Below are positions 1-8,619 of a stretch of DNA of 64,000 bases, piece by piece (the stretch's first letter is position 1; each line of letters starts with the position of its first letter). A program made the translations under genes and the position numbers. The notes under the pieces are model-generated. The model was not told where the DNA came from. It was given only the letters and a program-made list of their open reading frames with translations, and searched no databases. This stretch comes from CAVQUE01 sp046290435 (GTDB lineage: Bacteria; Actinomycetota; Acidimicrobiia; Acidimicrobiales; UBA8592), in the NCBI GenBank assembly GCA_046290435.1, contig JBKAGO010000032.1, forward strand, positions 248,001 to 312,000, read 5' to 3'.

Positions 1-2320
1 TCTCGGCCGGCTCGAATGCCAGCGCGACGTCCTGCACGCCGTTGGTGACCAGGTTCAGCCACAACAGCTGGGCCGGCAACAACAGCAGCGGCCAGCGGAG
101 CCAGACCGACATCACGATCGCGACGATCGTCGCCGCCCCGGTCGACACGAGGAAGAAGGTGACCTTGCGCACGTTGTCGAACGTCACGCGGCCTTCCTCG
201 ACGGCGCTGGCGATACTCACGAAGTTGTCGTCAGCGAGCACCATGTCGGAGGCCTCGCGAGCGACGTCGGTGCCCGACTCGCCCATGGCGATGCCGATCG
301 CAGCGGCTTTCAGCGCCGGCGCATCGTTGACCCCGTCGCCGGTCACCGCCACGACCTCATCTCGTGCCTGCATGGCGCGGACGATGCGCAGCTTGTCGGC
401 CGGTGCCGCACGAGCGAAGACCGAGACCCGCGTCACCTGCTCGGCGAGCTCGTCGTCGTCGAGCTGGGCGATCTGCTCACCGGTGAGCACCTCGCCCGAC
501 CCGTCGGTGATGCCGAGGTCCTCTGCGATCGCCCGGGCGGTGTCGCCGTGGTCACCGGTGATCATCACCACCCGGATGCCGGCGTCGTGGCACACGGCGA
601 TCGCGTCGCGCACGCCCTCACGGGGCGGATCCATCATGCCCTGGAGCCCGAGGAACACGAGTCCGTCCGGCTCCGCGAATGCGTCGGGACGCTCGAGGCG
701 TTCGGGCAGCCGGCGCTCGGCCATGGCCAGCACCCGCAGGCCGCGGCCGGCCAGATCGGCCGCGGCGGTACGGACGGCACCGGCATCGAGGGGGCCGACA
801 CCGTCGGTCGTCCGCTGCGACACGCACATCTCGATGATGCGCTCCGGGGCTCCCTTCGCGAAGACCACGTGATCGTCGCCGTCGACACAGATCGCCGCCG
901 AGTAGCGGCGCTCGGGCTCGAACGGGATCTCCGCGACGAGCGGGTGGGCCTCACGGGTCTCCTCCGGAGCGATACCCGCGGCCAGGCCCGCCACGAGCAG
1001 CGCCGCCTCGGTCGGATCGCCGAGCACCTCGATGCCGTGATCGGTCAGGTAGGCCTCGGCTTCGTTGGTGAGCACACCTGCCAGCAGCGTCCGGCGCAGC
1101 GCGGCGTGGTCGGTGCCGGCAGCCTGGTCGGTACCGACAGCGTGCTCGGTGCCGGATGTGGCGTCGGCCGATATCGGCGTGAACCCCTCGTCGCGTCCCG
1201 AGCCTCGGCGTTCGAAAACGGTGCCCGCGCTCCACACCGCCTGCACGGTCATGCGGTTCTGGGTGAGCGTGCCGGTCTTGTCCGATCCGATGACGGTGGT
1301 GCTGCCGAGGGTCTCCACCGCAGGCAGGCGGCGGATGATCGCCTGACGCTGAGCCATCCGGTGGACCCCACGGGCGAGGGTGATCGTGAACGCCACCGGC
1401 AGTCCCTCGGGGATGGCCGCCACCGCGAGCGCGACCGCAGTGAGAAGCATGTCGCTGGCCGGATCCCCGAGCGCGACGCCCGACACGAACGCGACGACCG
1501 CGGCGATACCGACGGCGATGCCGACCACCTCCGCGAAGTGGTCCATGCGTCGCTGCAGTGGCGTGCGCTCCTGGACCTCGCCGCGGATGAGGCCTGCGAT
1601 CGCGCCCAGTTCGGTTCGGTCGCCGGTGGAGACGACCAGTCCCCGACCCCGACCGGTGGTGACGACCGAGCCGGTGAACGCCATACCGACGCGGTCGGCG
1701 AGACCGGTGGACTCCCCCACCGGATCGGTCCGCTTCGTCACCGGGACCGACTCGCCGGTGAGGAGCGATTCGTCGACCTGCATGGCATTGGCGATCTCGA
1801 GACGCAGGTCGGCGGGGACACGGCTACCCGGCTCGAGCAACACCACGTCGCCGGGGACGAGTTCGCGGCTGTCGATCTCCCACTCCTGTCCGCCGCGCAC
1901 GACGCGTGCGTGCGGGACCACCAGGCCCATGAGGGCCCGGACGGCGCCCTCGGCCTTGCGCTCCTGGACGAAGCCGATGCCGGCGTTGAGCGCGAGGACC
2001 ACACCGATCACAGCGGTGTCGACGTACTTGCCGAGCAGCAGCGTGACGACGGCAGCGGCGACGAGGATGTAGATCAGCGGGCTCGCGAACTGCCGCAGGA
2101 GCACCACCAGCGGCGAGGGTGGGGGCTCCTCCTTCAGCTCATTCGGCCCGAAGCGCACGAGCCGGGCCTCGACGTCTTTCGCGGAGAGACCACCGGGATC
2201 GGTCTCGAGGCGTCGGCGGACCTCGTCGATGTCCAGTGCGTGCCAGGCATCGGTGGGCCCGTCGGGATGGGGCTCCGACGGCAGGTCGGACAGCACGGTC
2301 GGCTCTCGCGAGATGGACAT
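1..2320 (-). CDS. Cation-transporting P-type ATPase (calcium type), 3' end outside window
   Basis: An ion pump of the P2 class that couples ATP hydrolysis to cation transport across the cytoplasmic membrane. 773 codons are visible. The N-terminal cation-ATPase domain (GLSAKDVEARL...FGPNEL, about residues 35-60) is followed by the first membrane pair (FASPLIYILVAAAVVTLLL). The phospho-acceptor motif is SDKTGTLT with D347. The hinge motif GDGVNDAPALKAA lies near residues 655-668, and the visible end reads LNLVTNGVQDVALAFEP, which is the sixth membrane segment in calcium/PMCA-like members. Family members have about 850-900 residues, so roughly 100 are cut off by the window edge. The ATG at 2320 was chosen because the conserved N-domain follows directly; no strong Shine-Dalgarno sequence is visible. 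Substrate (calcium or another cation) is inferred from family similarity only. Confidence 0.93.
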   Translation of the reverse strand, partial: MSISREPTVLSDLPSEPHPDGPTDAWHALDIDEVRRRLETDPGGLSAKDVEARLVRFGPNELKEEPPPSPLVVLLRQFASPLIYILVAAAVVTLLLGKYVDTAVIGVVLALNAGIGFVQERKAEGAVRALMGLVVPHARVVRGGQEWEIDSRELVPGDVVLLEPGSRVPADLRLEIANAMQVDESLLTGESVPVTKRTDPVGESTGLADRVGMAFTGSVVTTGRGRGLVVSTGDRTELGAIAGLIRGEVQERTPLQRRMDHFAEVVGIAVGIAAVVAFVSGVALGDPASDMLLTAVALAVAAIPEGLPVAFTITLARGVHRMAQRQAIIRRLPAVETLGSTTVIGSDKTGTLTQNRMTVQAVWSAGTVFERRGSGRDEGFTPISADATSGTEHAVGTDQAAGTDHAALRRTLLAGVLTNEAEAYLTDHGIEVLGDPTEAALLVAGLAAGIAPEETREAHPLVAEIPFEPERRYSAAICVDGDDHVVFAKGAPERIIEMCVSQRTTDGVGPLDAGAVRTAAADLAGRGLRVLAMAERRLPERLERPDAFAEPDGLVFLGLQGMMDPPREGVRDAIAVCHDAGIRVVMITGDHGDTARAIAEDLGITDGSGEVLTGEQIAQLDDDELAEQVTRVSVFARAAPADKLRIVRAMQARDEVVAVTGDGVNDAPALKAAAIGIAMGESGTDVAREASDMVLADDNFVSIASAVEEGRVTFDNVRKVTFFLVSTGAATIVAIVMSVWLRWPLLLLPAQLLWLNLVTNGVQDVALAFEPAE

Positions 2321-2439
2321 GTCGGCTCCGGTCGGACGTCGAGGATCGAACCCGCCGACCAGGCTTCCCGGCACTCCACCATCGAAGGTAGAGAAGGATC
2401 CGCTCCCCCACAGGGGCCGAAAGTCAGTACCGCTCCACG

Positions 2440-2559
2440 TCATGTTTCACGGCACCTGCCCGATCTCGGTTCGGTGCCGATGTGCTCGATCGTGGTCTGG
2501 AGCTGCTCCACATCGATGCCGTTGCGGACGGTGGTCGTGGTGGTGGTGGTGTCGGCCAT
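2440..2559 (-). pseudogene. OsmC-like protein, N-terminal remnant (39 aa)
   Basis: A 39-codon frame with a perfect AGGAGG ribosome-binding site 8 nt before its ATG. It begins MADTTTTTTTVRNGIDVEQL, which resembles the start of OsmC-family peroxide reductases (a threonine-rich leader, then VRNGVDV-x-x-L, then a helix). It stops at TGA after TIEHIGTEP. The following 120 bases contain no recognisable OsmC core in any frame. I read it as the 5' stub of a gene whose body was deleted, lying directly upstream of the P-type ATPase. Alternatively it could be a real small protein, since the initiation signals are intact. Confidence 0.5.
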
Positions 2560-2707
2560 GGCCGTCGCCTCCTGTTCGGTAGCGTTCGTTCCTACACCTG
2601 TGAGGACGAAACGGTCGCCGCATCCATTGCACGATCGCTCGTGTAATGCGTCGACCTCGCACCTCCGCCCCGCACAGGTGCGTACCCGAACTGCCGACGA
2701 TCGTCAT

Positions 2708-3313
2708 TCACCGGGTGCGGAACACCTCAAGGCAGCCAGATGTCGAGCGCTCGGCGACATGGATGCCCGCATGCCACCCGGGAGCTCGCCCACCGGGCGG
2801 CGGGGAGCCAGCGGCGCCGAGCAGGCCAACGCTGGTCAGCATCCACGAGACCACCGAGTTGGAGTTCCACATGTCGCCGGTCCGCAGCTCGTCACGGCCC
2901 CAGACCGGCGTGGGAACCGACGCGAGCGTCTCGAGCGAGCGGCGCACCAGCTCGTCGTCGTCGGTGATGCGCACCGGACTGGCCACCGCATGAGCGAGAT
3001 CCGGGATGGAGCCACCCGGCCACCGCCGGACCTCGTAGCGAAAGACCCGGAACCGGCCGAGGACACGGCTCCCGACGGCGCCCTCTGCGACGACACCTCG
3101 GTCGCGGCGGCCCTCGTCATCGGGTACCGGAGCGGATTCCACGATCGTCGACGCTGAGCCCTGTCGGGCCACCAGCGCTGCGTGGTAGAGGTCGCAACGC
3201 GGGTGGCGACGGGTAGCGGCGTGGATCGCTTCGTAGATCCGCCCGCTGAACTCGACGACGGGCGTGTCCGCCCCGAGCGGGATCCAGTAGAGGTCGAGAC
3301 CCGCGCTGTCCAT
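2708..3313 (-). CDS. Conserved hypothetical protein (actinobacterial)
   Basis: 201 residues with no signal peptide or membrane segment. The sequence has the look of a conserved actinobacterial family of unknown function: an LYWIPLGA start, a FSGRIYEAI stretch, RCDLYHAAL near residue 40, GSRVLGRFRVFRYEVRRW in the middle, and TPVWGRDELRTGDMWNSNS near the end. The conserved RCDLYHxAL and MWNSNS stretches might be active-site elements, but no activity is established here. The ATG at 3313 is preceded by AGGTGG. It is transcribed in the same direction as the ATPase, 148 nt downstream, with the OsmC-like stub between. Confidence 0.8.
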   Translation of the reverse strand: MDSAGLDLYWIPLGADTPVVEFSGRIYEAIHAATRRHPRCDLYHAALVARQGSASTIVESAPVPDDEGRRDRGVVAEGAVGSRVLGRFRVFRYEVRRWPGGSIPDLAHAVASPVRITDDDELVRRSLETLASVPTPVWGRDELRTGDMWNSNSVVSWMLTSVGLLGAAGSPPPGGRAPGWHAGIHVAERSTSGCLEVFRTR

Positions 3314-3406
3314 GCCACCACCTGAACCGGTCGACGCACCGGTTCCCAGGGGCGAACGTCCTCCGTTCCGTCATGGCCCGATGACGCCCTCACGGTGCGG
3401 CGAACG

Positions 3407-4612
3407 TCAGGGCAACCAGATGTCGAGGAGGCGCTCTTCGAGGCCAGCGAAGTCGACCTCGACGTCGGGGCTGTTGCAGGTCAGCGCCACGGCGACGCGG
3501 TCGTCGGTGGCCACGACGAACGTCGTCTCGAACCCGCCCCACGATCCGCTGTGGCTGAGATAGGTGGCGCCGTCGATCTCGAAGGTCTCGATACCGAGGC
3601 TGTAGACGCCTTCGCCAGTGTCGACCCCCAGCTCGGTGCGCAATGCCGCCAGGTCGTCCCACGGGTCGCCGGAGAGCCAGTAGGTCGTGGCGAACGACGC
3701 GAGCTCCGAGGGTGTGGTCTGCACGGCGCCGTCGCCGAGCTGGGTCCAGGGGCTGTCGGCGACCTCCCAGTCGCCTTCGAACCAGTAGCTCACCGCCTTG
3801 CCGGGCAGGTCGAGAGCCGGGGTCATCTCTGCGTCGATGCCGAGCGGGCCGAACAGTTCCTGTTCGAGCCAGGTGGGCAGATCGTCGCCGTAGGCCGCGG
3901 CGACGACCTCGGCCATCAGGACGTAGTTGCTGTTGGAGTACTCGAAGACCGTGCCGGGTTCGGCGTCGAGTTCCTCGGCGGCGATGGCATCCAGGGCATC
4001 GGCCTGATCGGACGGGTCGGCCAGGTCGATACCGGCGTCATTCAAGAGATCGATGTAGTCCGGGATGCCGCTCGTGTGGTTGACGAGCTGCGCGACCGTG
4101 ACCTCTTCGGCCCAGTCCGGGAGGTCGTCGACCCATTCGGCGACGGGGTCGTCGGATGCGACCTCACCGTCGACGATCAGCGAGCCCACGGCGATGGCGG
4201 TGAACTGCTTCGACGTCGAGGCGATGTCGACGACGGTCGACGTCGTGAACGGCTCGGGTGGGTCGAGGGATGCGGCTCCGTAGGCCTCGGCGAACACGAT
4301 CTCGTCGTCGACGTTGACCGCAACGCTGCACCCGGGCTCGTCGTCGGCGATCCCGGCGAACAACGCCCGTGTGGGCTCGGCGCCCTCGGGCGGCGTCGAC
4401 GCCGGCTGGGCCGGGTCGTCGGGCTCGGCCGCCCCTTCTCCCTGGTCGCCGGCGGCATCGACCGCCGGCGCCGATGCGGGCTCGGCCAGGGTGTCGTCGT
4501 CTCCGTCGCCGCCGCATGCCGCCGCCACCAGGGCAGCGGCGACTGCGATGGCGACCATGCGTCGCCGGATCCCCGATCGCGGTGCCAACGGGCTGGGAGT
4601 CGGTGTCGTCAT
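3407..4612 (-). CDS. Secreted lipoprotein serine hydrolase (beta-lactamase / DD-peptidase family)
   Basis: 401 residues. An arginine-rich start and a hydrophobic stretch (MVAIAVAAALVAAAC) end in a lipobox with C33, so the protein is likely a lipid-anchored extracytoplasmic enzyme. An acidic, proline-rich linker (about residues 35-85) precedes the catalytic domain. The catalytic SxxK is S132-T-S-K135, the tyrosine motif is in FEYSNSNY, and the third element is HSGSWGGF near the C-terminus. This is the class C beta-lactamase/serine hydrolase fold (Pfam Beta-lactamase), which includes DD-carboxypeptidases and esterases; the exact substrate cannot be told. The ATG at 4612 was preferred over an in-frame upstream ATG at 4735 because it sits 8 nt after GAGG and directly precedes the signal peptide. 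Confidence 0.9.
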   Translation of the reverse strand: MTTPTPSPLAPRSGIRRRMVAIAVAAALVAAACGGDGDDDTLAEPASAPAVDAAGDQGEGAAEPDDPAQPASTPPEGAEPTRALFAGIADDEPGCSVAVNVDDEIVFAEAYGAASLDPPEPFTTSTVVDIASTSKQFTAIAVGSLIVDGEVASDDPVAEWVDDLPDWAEEVTVAQLVNHTSGIPDYIDLLNDAGIDLADPSDQADALDAIAAEELDAEPGTVFEYSNSNYVLMAEVVAAAYGDDLPTWLEQELFGPLGIDAEMTPALDLPGKAVSYWFEGDWEVADSPWTQLGDGAVQTTPSELASFATTYWLSGDPWDDLAALRTELGVDTGEGVYSLGIETFEIDGATYLSHSGSWGGFETTFVVATDDRVAVALTCNSPDVEVDFAGLEERLLDIWLP

Positions 4613-4754
4613 CGGGTCGCCCTCGTTCGTCGGCACCTGGCCGGGGCCGACCCTCGCCGGTCGGCCCCGACGTTGTAGTCGAACGCGGCGCCGGCGCCAC
4701 GGCACCGCACCGCGCGCCGGGGAGGGCGAACGCACCGGTGCTACCTTCGCCGTC

Positions 4755-5255
4755 GTGTTGGCGAACCTTCGAGCCCTGCCACCGGTCGTGTGGCTCCGGA
4801 CGCTGCCCTACGCCGCAGTGGCCGCACTGCTGATCGGGCTCCCGTCGGATCTGGTGCCCAATCCGTTCTTCGGACGTCCGGTGCCGATCCGACCGATCGA
4901 CTACCTCATCTGGGCCGTCACCTCGCTGTTGATCGGATTGGTGTTCGCCATCAGGCGCAAGGGGTCCTCCGACGACGAGGACACCGGCCCGGTGTGGGGT
5001 GGCTTCGTGTCGTTCCTGGCCGTGGGTTGCCCGTCGTGCAATCAGGTCGTCGTGGCGCTCGTCGGTACCAGCGGCGCGTTGAGCTGGTGGGCGCCGGTCC
5101 AGCCCGTCATCGGGCTGGCTGCGGTCGCGCTGTTGCTGTTCGCGCTGCGCAAGCGCCTCGAGACCTACATGCTCGACGCCTGCCCCCTCCCTGACGCGAC
5201 TGGTGAGGATGCGGTGGCCGCCGCCGGCCCGGGCGCACACAACGACCGCCCCTGA
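4755..5255 (+). CDS. Small integral membrane protein with CPSC motif
   Basis: 166 residues with a GTG start (VLANLRALPPVVWL). Four hydrophobic stretches are visible: around residues 14-28, 48-64, 82-112 and 116-134. The third carries FLAVGCPSCNQVVVALVG, a CPxC pair at the start of a membrane helix. Similar short membrane proteins with a GCPxCN motif occur in actinobacteria without a proven function; the thiol pair suggests metal or redox chemistry at the membrane. The gene stands alone, divergent from the serine hydrolase and just upstream of the TetR gene. In-frame ATG codons further upstream lie antisense to the hydrolase and were rejected. Confidence 0.72.
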   Translation: MLANLRALPPVVWLRTLPYAAVAALLIGLPSDLVPNPFFGRPVPIRPIDYLIWAVTSLLIGLVFAIRRKGSSDDEDTGPVWGGFVSFLAVGCPSCNQVVVALVGTSGALSWWAPVQPVIGLAAVALLLFALRKRLETYMLDACPLPDATGEDAVAAAGPGAHNDRP

Positions 5256-5316
5256 GCCCACCACTGCCGCGCCGCCACGCCAGGGCAACACGCATCGCCT
5301 GCAGATTCATCGGTTG

Positions 5317-5332
5317 CCCTATGTACATAGGG
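5317..5332. promoter_or_regulatory. Perfect 16-bp palindrome, probable TetR operator
   Basis: CCCTATGTACATAGGG is its own reverse complement and lies 17 nt before the TetR start codon. A further half-site, CTATGT, follows at 5338-5343. TetR proteins bind short palindromes of this kind, so it is most likely the autoregulatory operator that also controls the P450 genes downstream. The ATG inside the palindrome was not used as a start because the HTH domain begins later. Confidence 0.75.
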
Positions 5333-5349
5333 AGCACTATGTTTCTGCG

Positions 5350-5946
5350 ATGGCAACGCAGGCCGCCCGACGTGAGGAGACGCGACGACGTCTCCTCGAC
5401 GCGGCGGCCGAGCTCTTCGCCGAACGTGGTGTCGACGGCGCTTCCATCGATGCCATCGCGGACCGCGCCGATCGCACCTCCGGCGCCGTCTACGACCACT
5501 TCGGCGGCAAGGACGGCCTGCTGTTCGCCCTCCTCCAGGGCTGGACCGACGCGGTCACCGCCACTGCATCGGCCGAGATGGCCACGGCGTCGACCCTCGA
5601 CGAGCGCATCGACGTCCTGTGGCGCGCCGTCTCGGTGCCCGTCGCGGGCGAAGGTCGCTGGATCGCTCTCGAGCACGAGCTCTGGAGCTACGCCTCTCGC
5701 CACCCCGAAGCCCGCGACCACCTCACGGCGCGGTATCGCGCGGCGTGGAAGGCCGTGTCGCACGCCGTGACGGGCTGGACCGGCGACGTCGACCGGACCG
5801 GCGAGGTCGGCGCGGCGGTCATCGGCCTACTCCTCGGGCTCGAGATGATGCGGCTGCTCGACCCTGGCGCCGTCGACGACGACCTGGCGCGCCGTGCCCT
5901 GCTCGGCGTCATCGTCGGCACCGACCGCGCCGAGTCCACACCGTGA
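5350..5946 (+). CDS. TetR/AcrR family transcriptional regulator
   Basis: 198 residues. The N-terminal TetR DNA-binding domain is typical (RREETRRRLLDAAAELFAER, then GVDGASIDAIADRADRTSGA, then VYDHFGGKDGLL). The remainder is a ligand-binding helical domain with no recognisable effector. A perfect palindrome sits just upstream, so autoregulation is likely. The P450 gene starts 64 nt after its stop on the same strand, which makes that enzyme and the following flavoprotein the probable regulated genes. Confidence 0.92.
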   Translation: MATQAARREETRRRLLDAAAELFAERGVDGASIDAIADRADRTSGAVYDHFGGKDGLLFALLQGWTDAVTATASAEMATASTLDERIDVLWRAVSVPVAGEGRWIALEHELWSYASRHPEARDHLTARYRAAWKAVSHAVTGWTGDVDRTGEVGAAVIGLLLGLEMMRLLDPGAVDDDLARRALLGVIVGTDRAESTP

Positions 5947-6010
5947 ATCGACCGATCCGACTGCGCCGACCCGGCGCAACCACCACTCGTACCCCAGGAG
6001 TCACCCGCCC

Positions 6011-7216
6011 ATGACCGTCGTTCCCACCATCGAGGGCATCGACCTGCTCGCCGACACCTGGGCTGCAGGTGCGCCCCACGACCAGTTCGACCGCCTCCGC
6101 AGCGAGGCCCCGGTGTGCTGGCACCCCGAGCCCGACGGCCGGGGCTTCTGGGCCGTCACCAAGCACGCCGACGTCAAGCGCGTCAGCCACGAATGGGAGA
6201 CGTTCTCCAGCGAACTCGGCGCCACGTTCATCCCCGACCAGACCGAGGAGGCGCTCGCTGCGCTGCGGTTGTCGATCCTCAACATGGACCCGCCGTTGCA
6301 CAACCGGGCCCGACGGCTGGTGTCGAAGGCGTTCACGCCACGGATGATCGCCAACCTCATCGACGAGATCGAACGGCGGGCCGAAGCGGTCATCGACGAG
6401 GTCATCGAGCGCGGTTCGTGTGAGTTCGTCGACGAGATCGCCGCGCAGGTGCCGGTGCAGATGATCTGCGAGATGATCGGCCTCGAGCCCGAGCTGTGGC
6501 CCGTGATGGTCGAGGCGTCCAATCACCTCATCGGCGCCCGCAGCGACCCCGAGTACGCCCACGTCGACAGCAACGAGGCCAGCGGCATGATCTACGCCCT
6601 GTGCGACACCGTCGCCGAGGACCGCCGCGCCAATCCCCGCGACGACCTGATGACCGCCCTGGTCGAGGCCGAGCTCGACGGCGAGAAGCTCGACAACCTC
6701 GAACTCAACCTGTTCTTCATCTCGCTGATCGTCGCCGGCAACGAGACCACCCGGAACCTCATCAACCACAGCCTCATCGCGATCGTGGAGCACCCCGACG
6801 AGGCGCAACGTCTCCGTGACGACCCGTCGCTGTGGGACACCGCCGTCGACGAGATGCTGCGCTGGGGCACCTCCATAACCAACTTCCGCCGCACCGCCAC
6901 CCACGACACCGAGATCCGCGGCGTGCCGATCGCGGCGGGCGACAAGGTCGTCATCTACTACGCGTCGGCCAACCGCGACGAGGACGTGTTCGCCGACCCG
7001 CACCGCTTCGACGTCGGGCGCACCCCCAACGACCACGTCACCTTCGGCGGCGGCGGCGTCCACTACTGCCTCGGCGCCAGCCTCGCGAAGGCCGAGATCA
7101 AGGCGGTGATGCGCCAGATCGTCGAGCGCCTCCCCGGCATCGCCATCGACGGCCCCGTCGACCGGCTCACGAGCGACTTCGTCAACGGCATCAAGCGGAT
7201 GCCCGTCTCCTGGTGA
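6011..7216 (+). CDS. Cytochrome P450
   Basis: 401 residues, the usual length for soluble bacterial P450s. The I-helix oxygen-binding motif is AGNETTR, the K-helix ExxR is EMLR, and the haem-ligand loop is FGGGGVHYCLG with C353. An N-proximal NMDPPLHNRARRLVSKAFTP stretch is the C-helix region seen in CYP125/CYP142-like steroid or fatty-acid hydroxylases and in related actinobacterial P450s. Redox partners are not encoded next to it. It follows the TetR gene and precedes a nitronate monooxygenase-like flavoprotein by 28 nt, suggesting a small catabolic operon. The substrate is unknown. Confidence 0.95.
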   Translation: MTVVPTIEGIDLLADTWAAGAPHDQFDRLRSEAPVCWHPEPDGRGFWAVTKHADVKRVSHEWETFSSELGATFIPDQTEEALAALRLSILNMDPPLHNRARRLVSKAFTPRMIANLIDEIERRAEAVIDEVIERGSCEFVDEIAAQVPVQMICEMIGLEPELWPVMVEASNHLIGARSDPEYAHVDSNEASGMIYALCDTVAEDRRANPRDDLMTALVEAELDGEKLDNLELNLFFISLIVAGNETTRNLINHSLIAIVEHPDEAQRLRDDPSLWDTAVDEMLRWGTSITNFRRTATHDTEIRGVPIAAGDKVVIYYASANRDEDVFADPHRFDVGRTPNDHVTFGGGGVHYCLGASLAKAEIKAVMRQIVERLPGIAIDGPVDRLTSDFVNGIKRMPVSW

Positions 7217-7244
7217 CCATCACCTCTTCCGAAAGGCAACAGCC

Positions 7245-8378
7245 ATGCGTACCCCGATCTGTGACGAGCTCGGCATCGAGTTCCCCATCTTCGCCTTCAC
7301 CCACTGCCGCGACGTGGTCGTCGCGGTCTCGAAGGCCGGCGGGTTCGGTGTCCTCGGCGCCGTGGGCTTCTCGCCCGAACAACTCGAGATCGAGCTGAAC
7401 TGGATCGACGAGCACATCGGCGACCGTCCCTACGGCGTCGACATCGTCATCCCCAACAAGTACGAGGGCAAGGGAGCGGACTCCTCCGCCGAGGAGCTCG
7501 GCGACATGCTGCGCTCGCTCGTTCCCCAGGAGCACCTCGACTTCGCCCGCAACCTGCTGGTCGACCACGGCGTGCCCTTGGCCGACGACGACAACGAGGG
7601 CTCGCTGCAGCTGCTCGGCTGGACCGAGGCCACCGCCACCCCACAGGTCGACGTGGCACTGCGGCACCCGAAGATGACGCTGATCGCCAACGCGCTCGGC
7701 ACGCCGCCGCGCGACATGATCGATCACATCCACGCCCAGGGCCGCAAGGTCGCCGCGTTGTGCGGTTCGCCGGCCCAGGCCCGCAAGCACGCCGATGCCG
7801 ATGTCGACATCATCATCGCCCAGGGCGGCGAGGGCGGCGGCCACTGCGGCGAGGTCGGCTCCATCGTGTTGTGGCCCCAGGTTGTGGCCGAGGTCGCTCC
7901 CCGACCGGTGCTCGCCGCCGGAGGTATCGGCAGCGGCCACCAGATCGCCGCCGCGCTCGCTATGGGATGCCAGGGCGCGTGGTCGGGCTCGCAGTGGCTG
8001 ATGGTCGAAGAAGCCGAGAACACGCCCGTCCAGCAGCAGGCCTACGTCGACGCGACGTCGCGTGACACGGTGCGGTCGCGTTCGTTCACCGGCAAGCCGT
8101 GTCGGATGCTGCGCAACGACTGGACCGACGCCTGGGAGGATCCCGAGACCCCCGACCCGCTGGGCATGCCGCTGCAGTACATGGTGTCGGGCATGGCGGT
8201 GCGGGCCACACACCGCTGGCCGGATCAGACCGTCGACGTCGCCTTCAACCCCGTCGGCCAGGTGGTGGGCCAGCTCACCAAGGTCGAGAAGACCGCAACG
8301 GTCATCGAACGCTGGGTCAACGAGTACCTCGAGGCCACCGGCCGCCTGGAGGCCCTGAACCAGGCCGCCATGAGCTGA
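7245..8378 (+). CDS. Nitronate monooxygenase-like FMN oxidoreductase
   Basis: 377 residues of the 2-nitropropane dioxygenase/nitronate monooxygenase superfamily, a TIM-barrel FMN enzyme. The N-terminus (RTPICDELGIEFPIFAF) and the GGFGVLGAVG loop are typical. The FMN phosphate-binding and active-site region reads AQGGEGGGHCGEVG, followed by PVLAAGGIGSGHQIAAALAM. An enoyl reductase-like role in lipid or xenobiotic breakdown is as possible as nitronate oxidation, because family annotation is broad. GAAAGG precedes the ATG. It closes the TetR-P450 operon. Confidence 0.9.
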   Translation: MRTPICDELGIEFPIFAFTHCRDVVVAVSKAGGFGVLGAVGFSPEQLEIELNWIDEHIGDRPYGVDIVIPNKYEGKGADSSAEELGDMLRSLVPQEHLDFARNLLVDHGVPLADDDNEGSLQLLGWTEATATPQVDVALRHPKMTLIANALGTPPRDMIDHIHAQGRKVAALCGSPAQARKHADADVDIIIAQGGEGGGHCGEVGSIVLWPQVVAEVAPRPVLAAGGIGSGHQIAAALAMGCQGAWSGSQWLMVEEAENTPVQQQAYVDATSRDTVRSRSFTGKPCRMLRNDWTDAWEDPETPDPLGMPLQYMVSGMAVRATHRWPDQTVDVAFNPVGQVVGQLTKVEKTATVIERWVNEYLEATGRLEALNQAAMS

Positions 8379-8493
8379 CGCCCGAGCAGTCCGGCAACCA
8401 AGCACTCGCCCATCAAGGTTCACCATCGAACAGATCCGCCTCGACCACCGGCCGGGTCCCCGAACACATGCGATCCCGACGAGAGACGACGCG

Positions 8494-8509
8494 GGAGTGA
8501 ACCCACTCC
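8494..8509. terminator. Short hairpin after the P450 operon
   Basis: GGAGTG-AACC-CACTCC forms a six-pair stem with a four-base loop, 115 nt after the flavoprotein stop and upstream of the DUF418 gene. No T-run follows, so termination is only a guess. The rest of 8379-8619 shows no gene. Confidence 0.3.
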
Positions 8510-8619
8510 TCGCCACAGGCGCACCACCCAGCTGATCATCGCCATGCACGCTCATGGGGCCATCGGAGAAGGAGCTGCTCTCAGGCTGCTCCAAGGATCG
8601 CTTCCGTACGGTCCCGTTC

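Noticed and set aside
2447..2707. A frame with a poly-histidine run (GRHHHHHDHR)
   Set aside because: It is the frame-shifted reading of the threonine codon run in the OsmC-like stub, with no ribosome-binding site of its own.
548..3157. An 869-codon open frame on the plus strand
   Set aside because: It runs antisense to the P-type ATPase and hypothetical gene, whose motifs (DKTGT, GDGVNDAP) are unmistakable; high GC gives long antisense frames.
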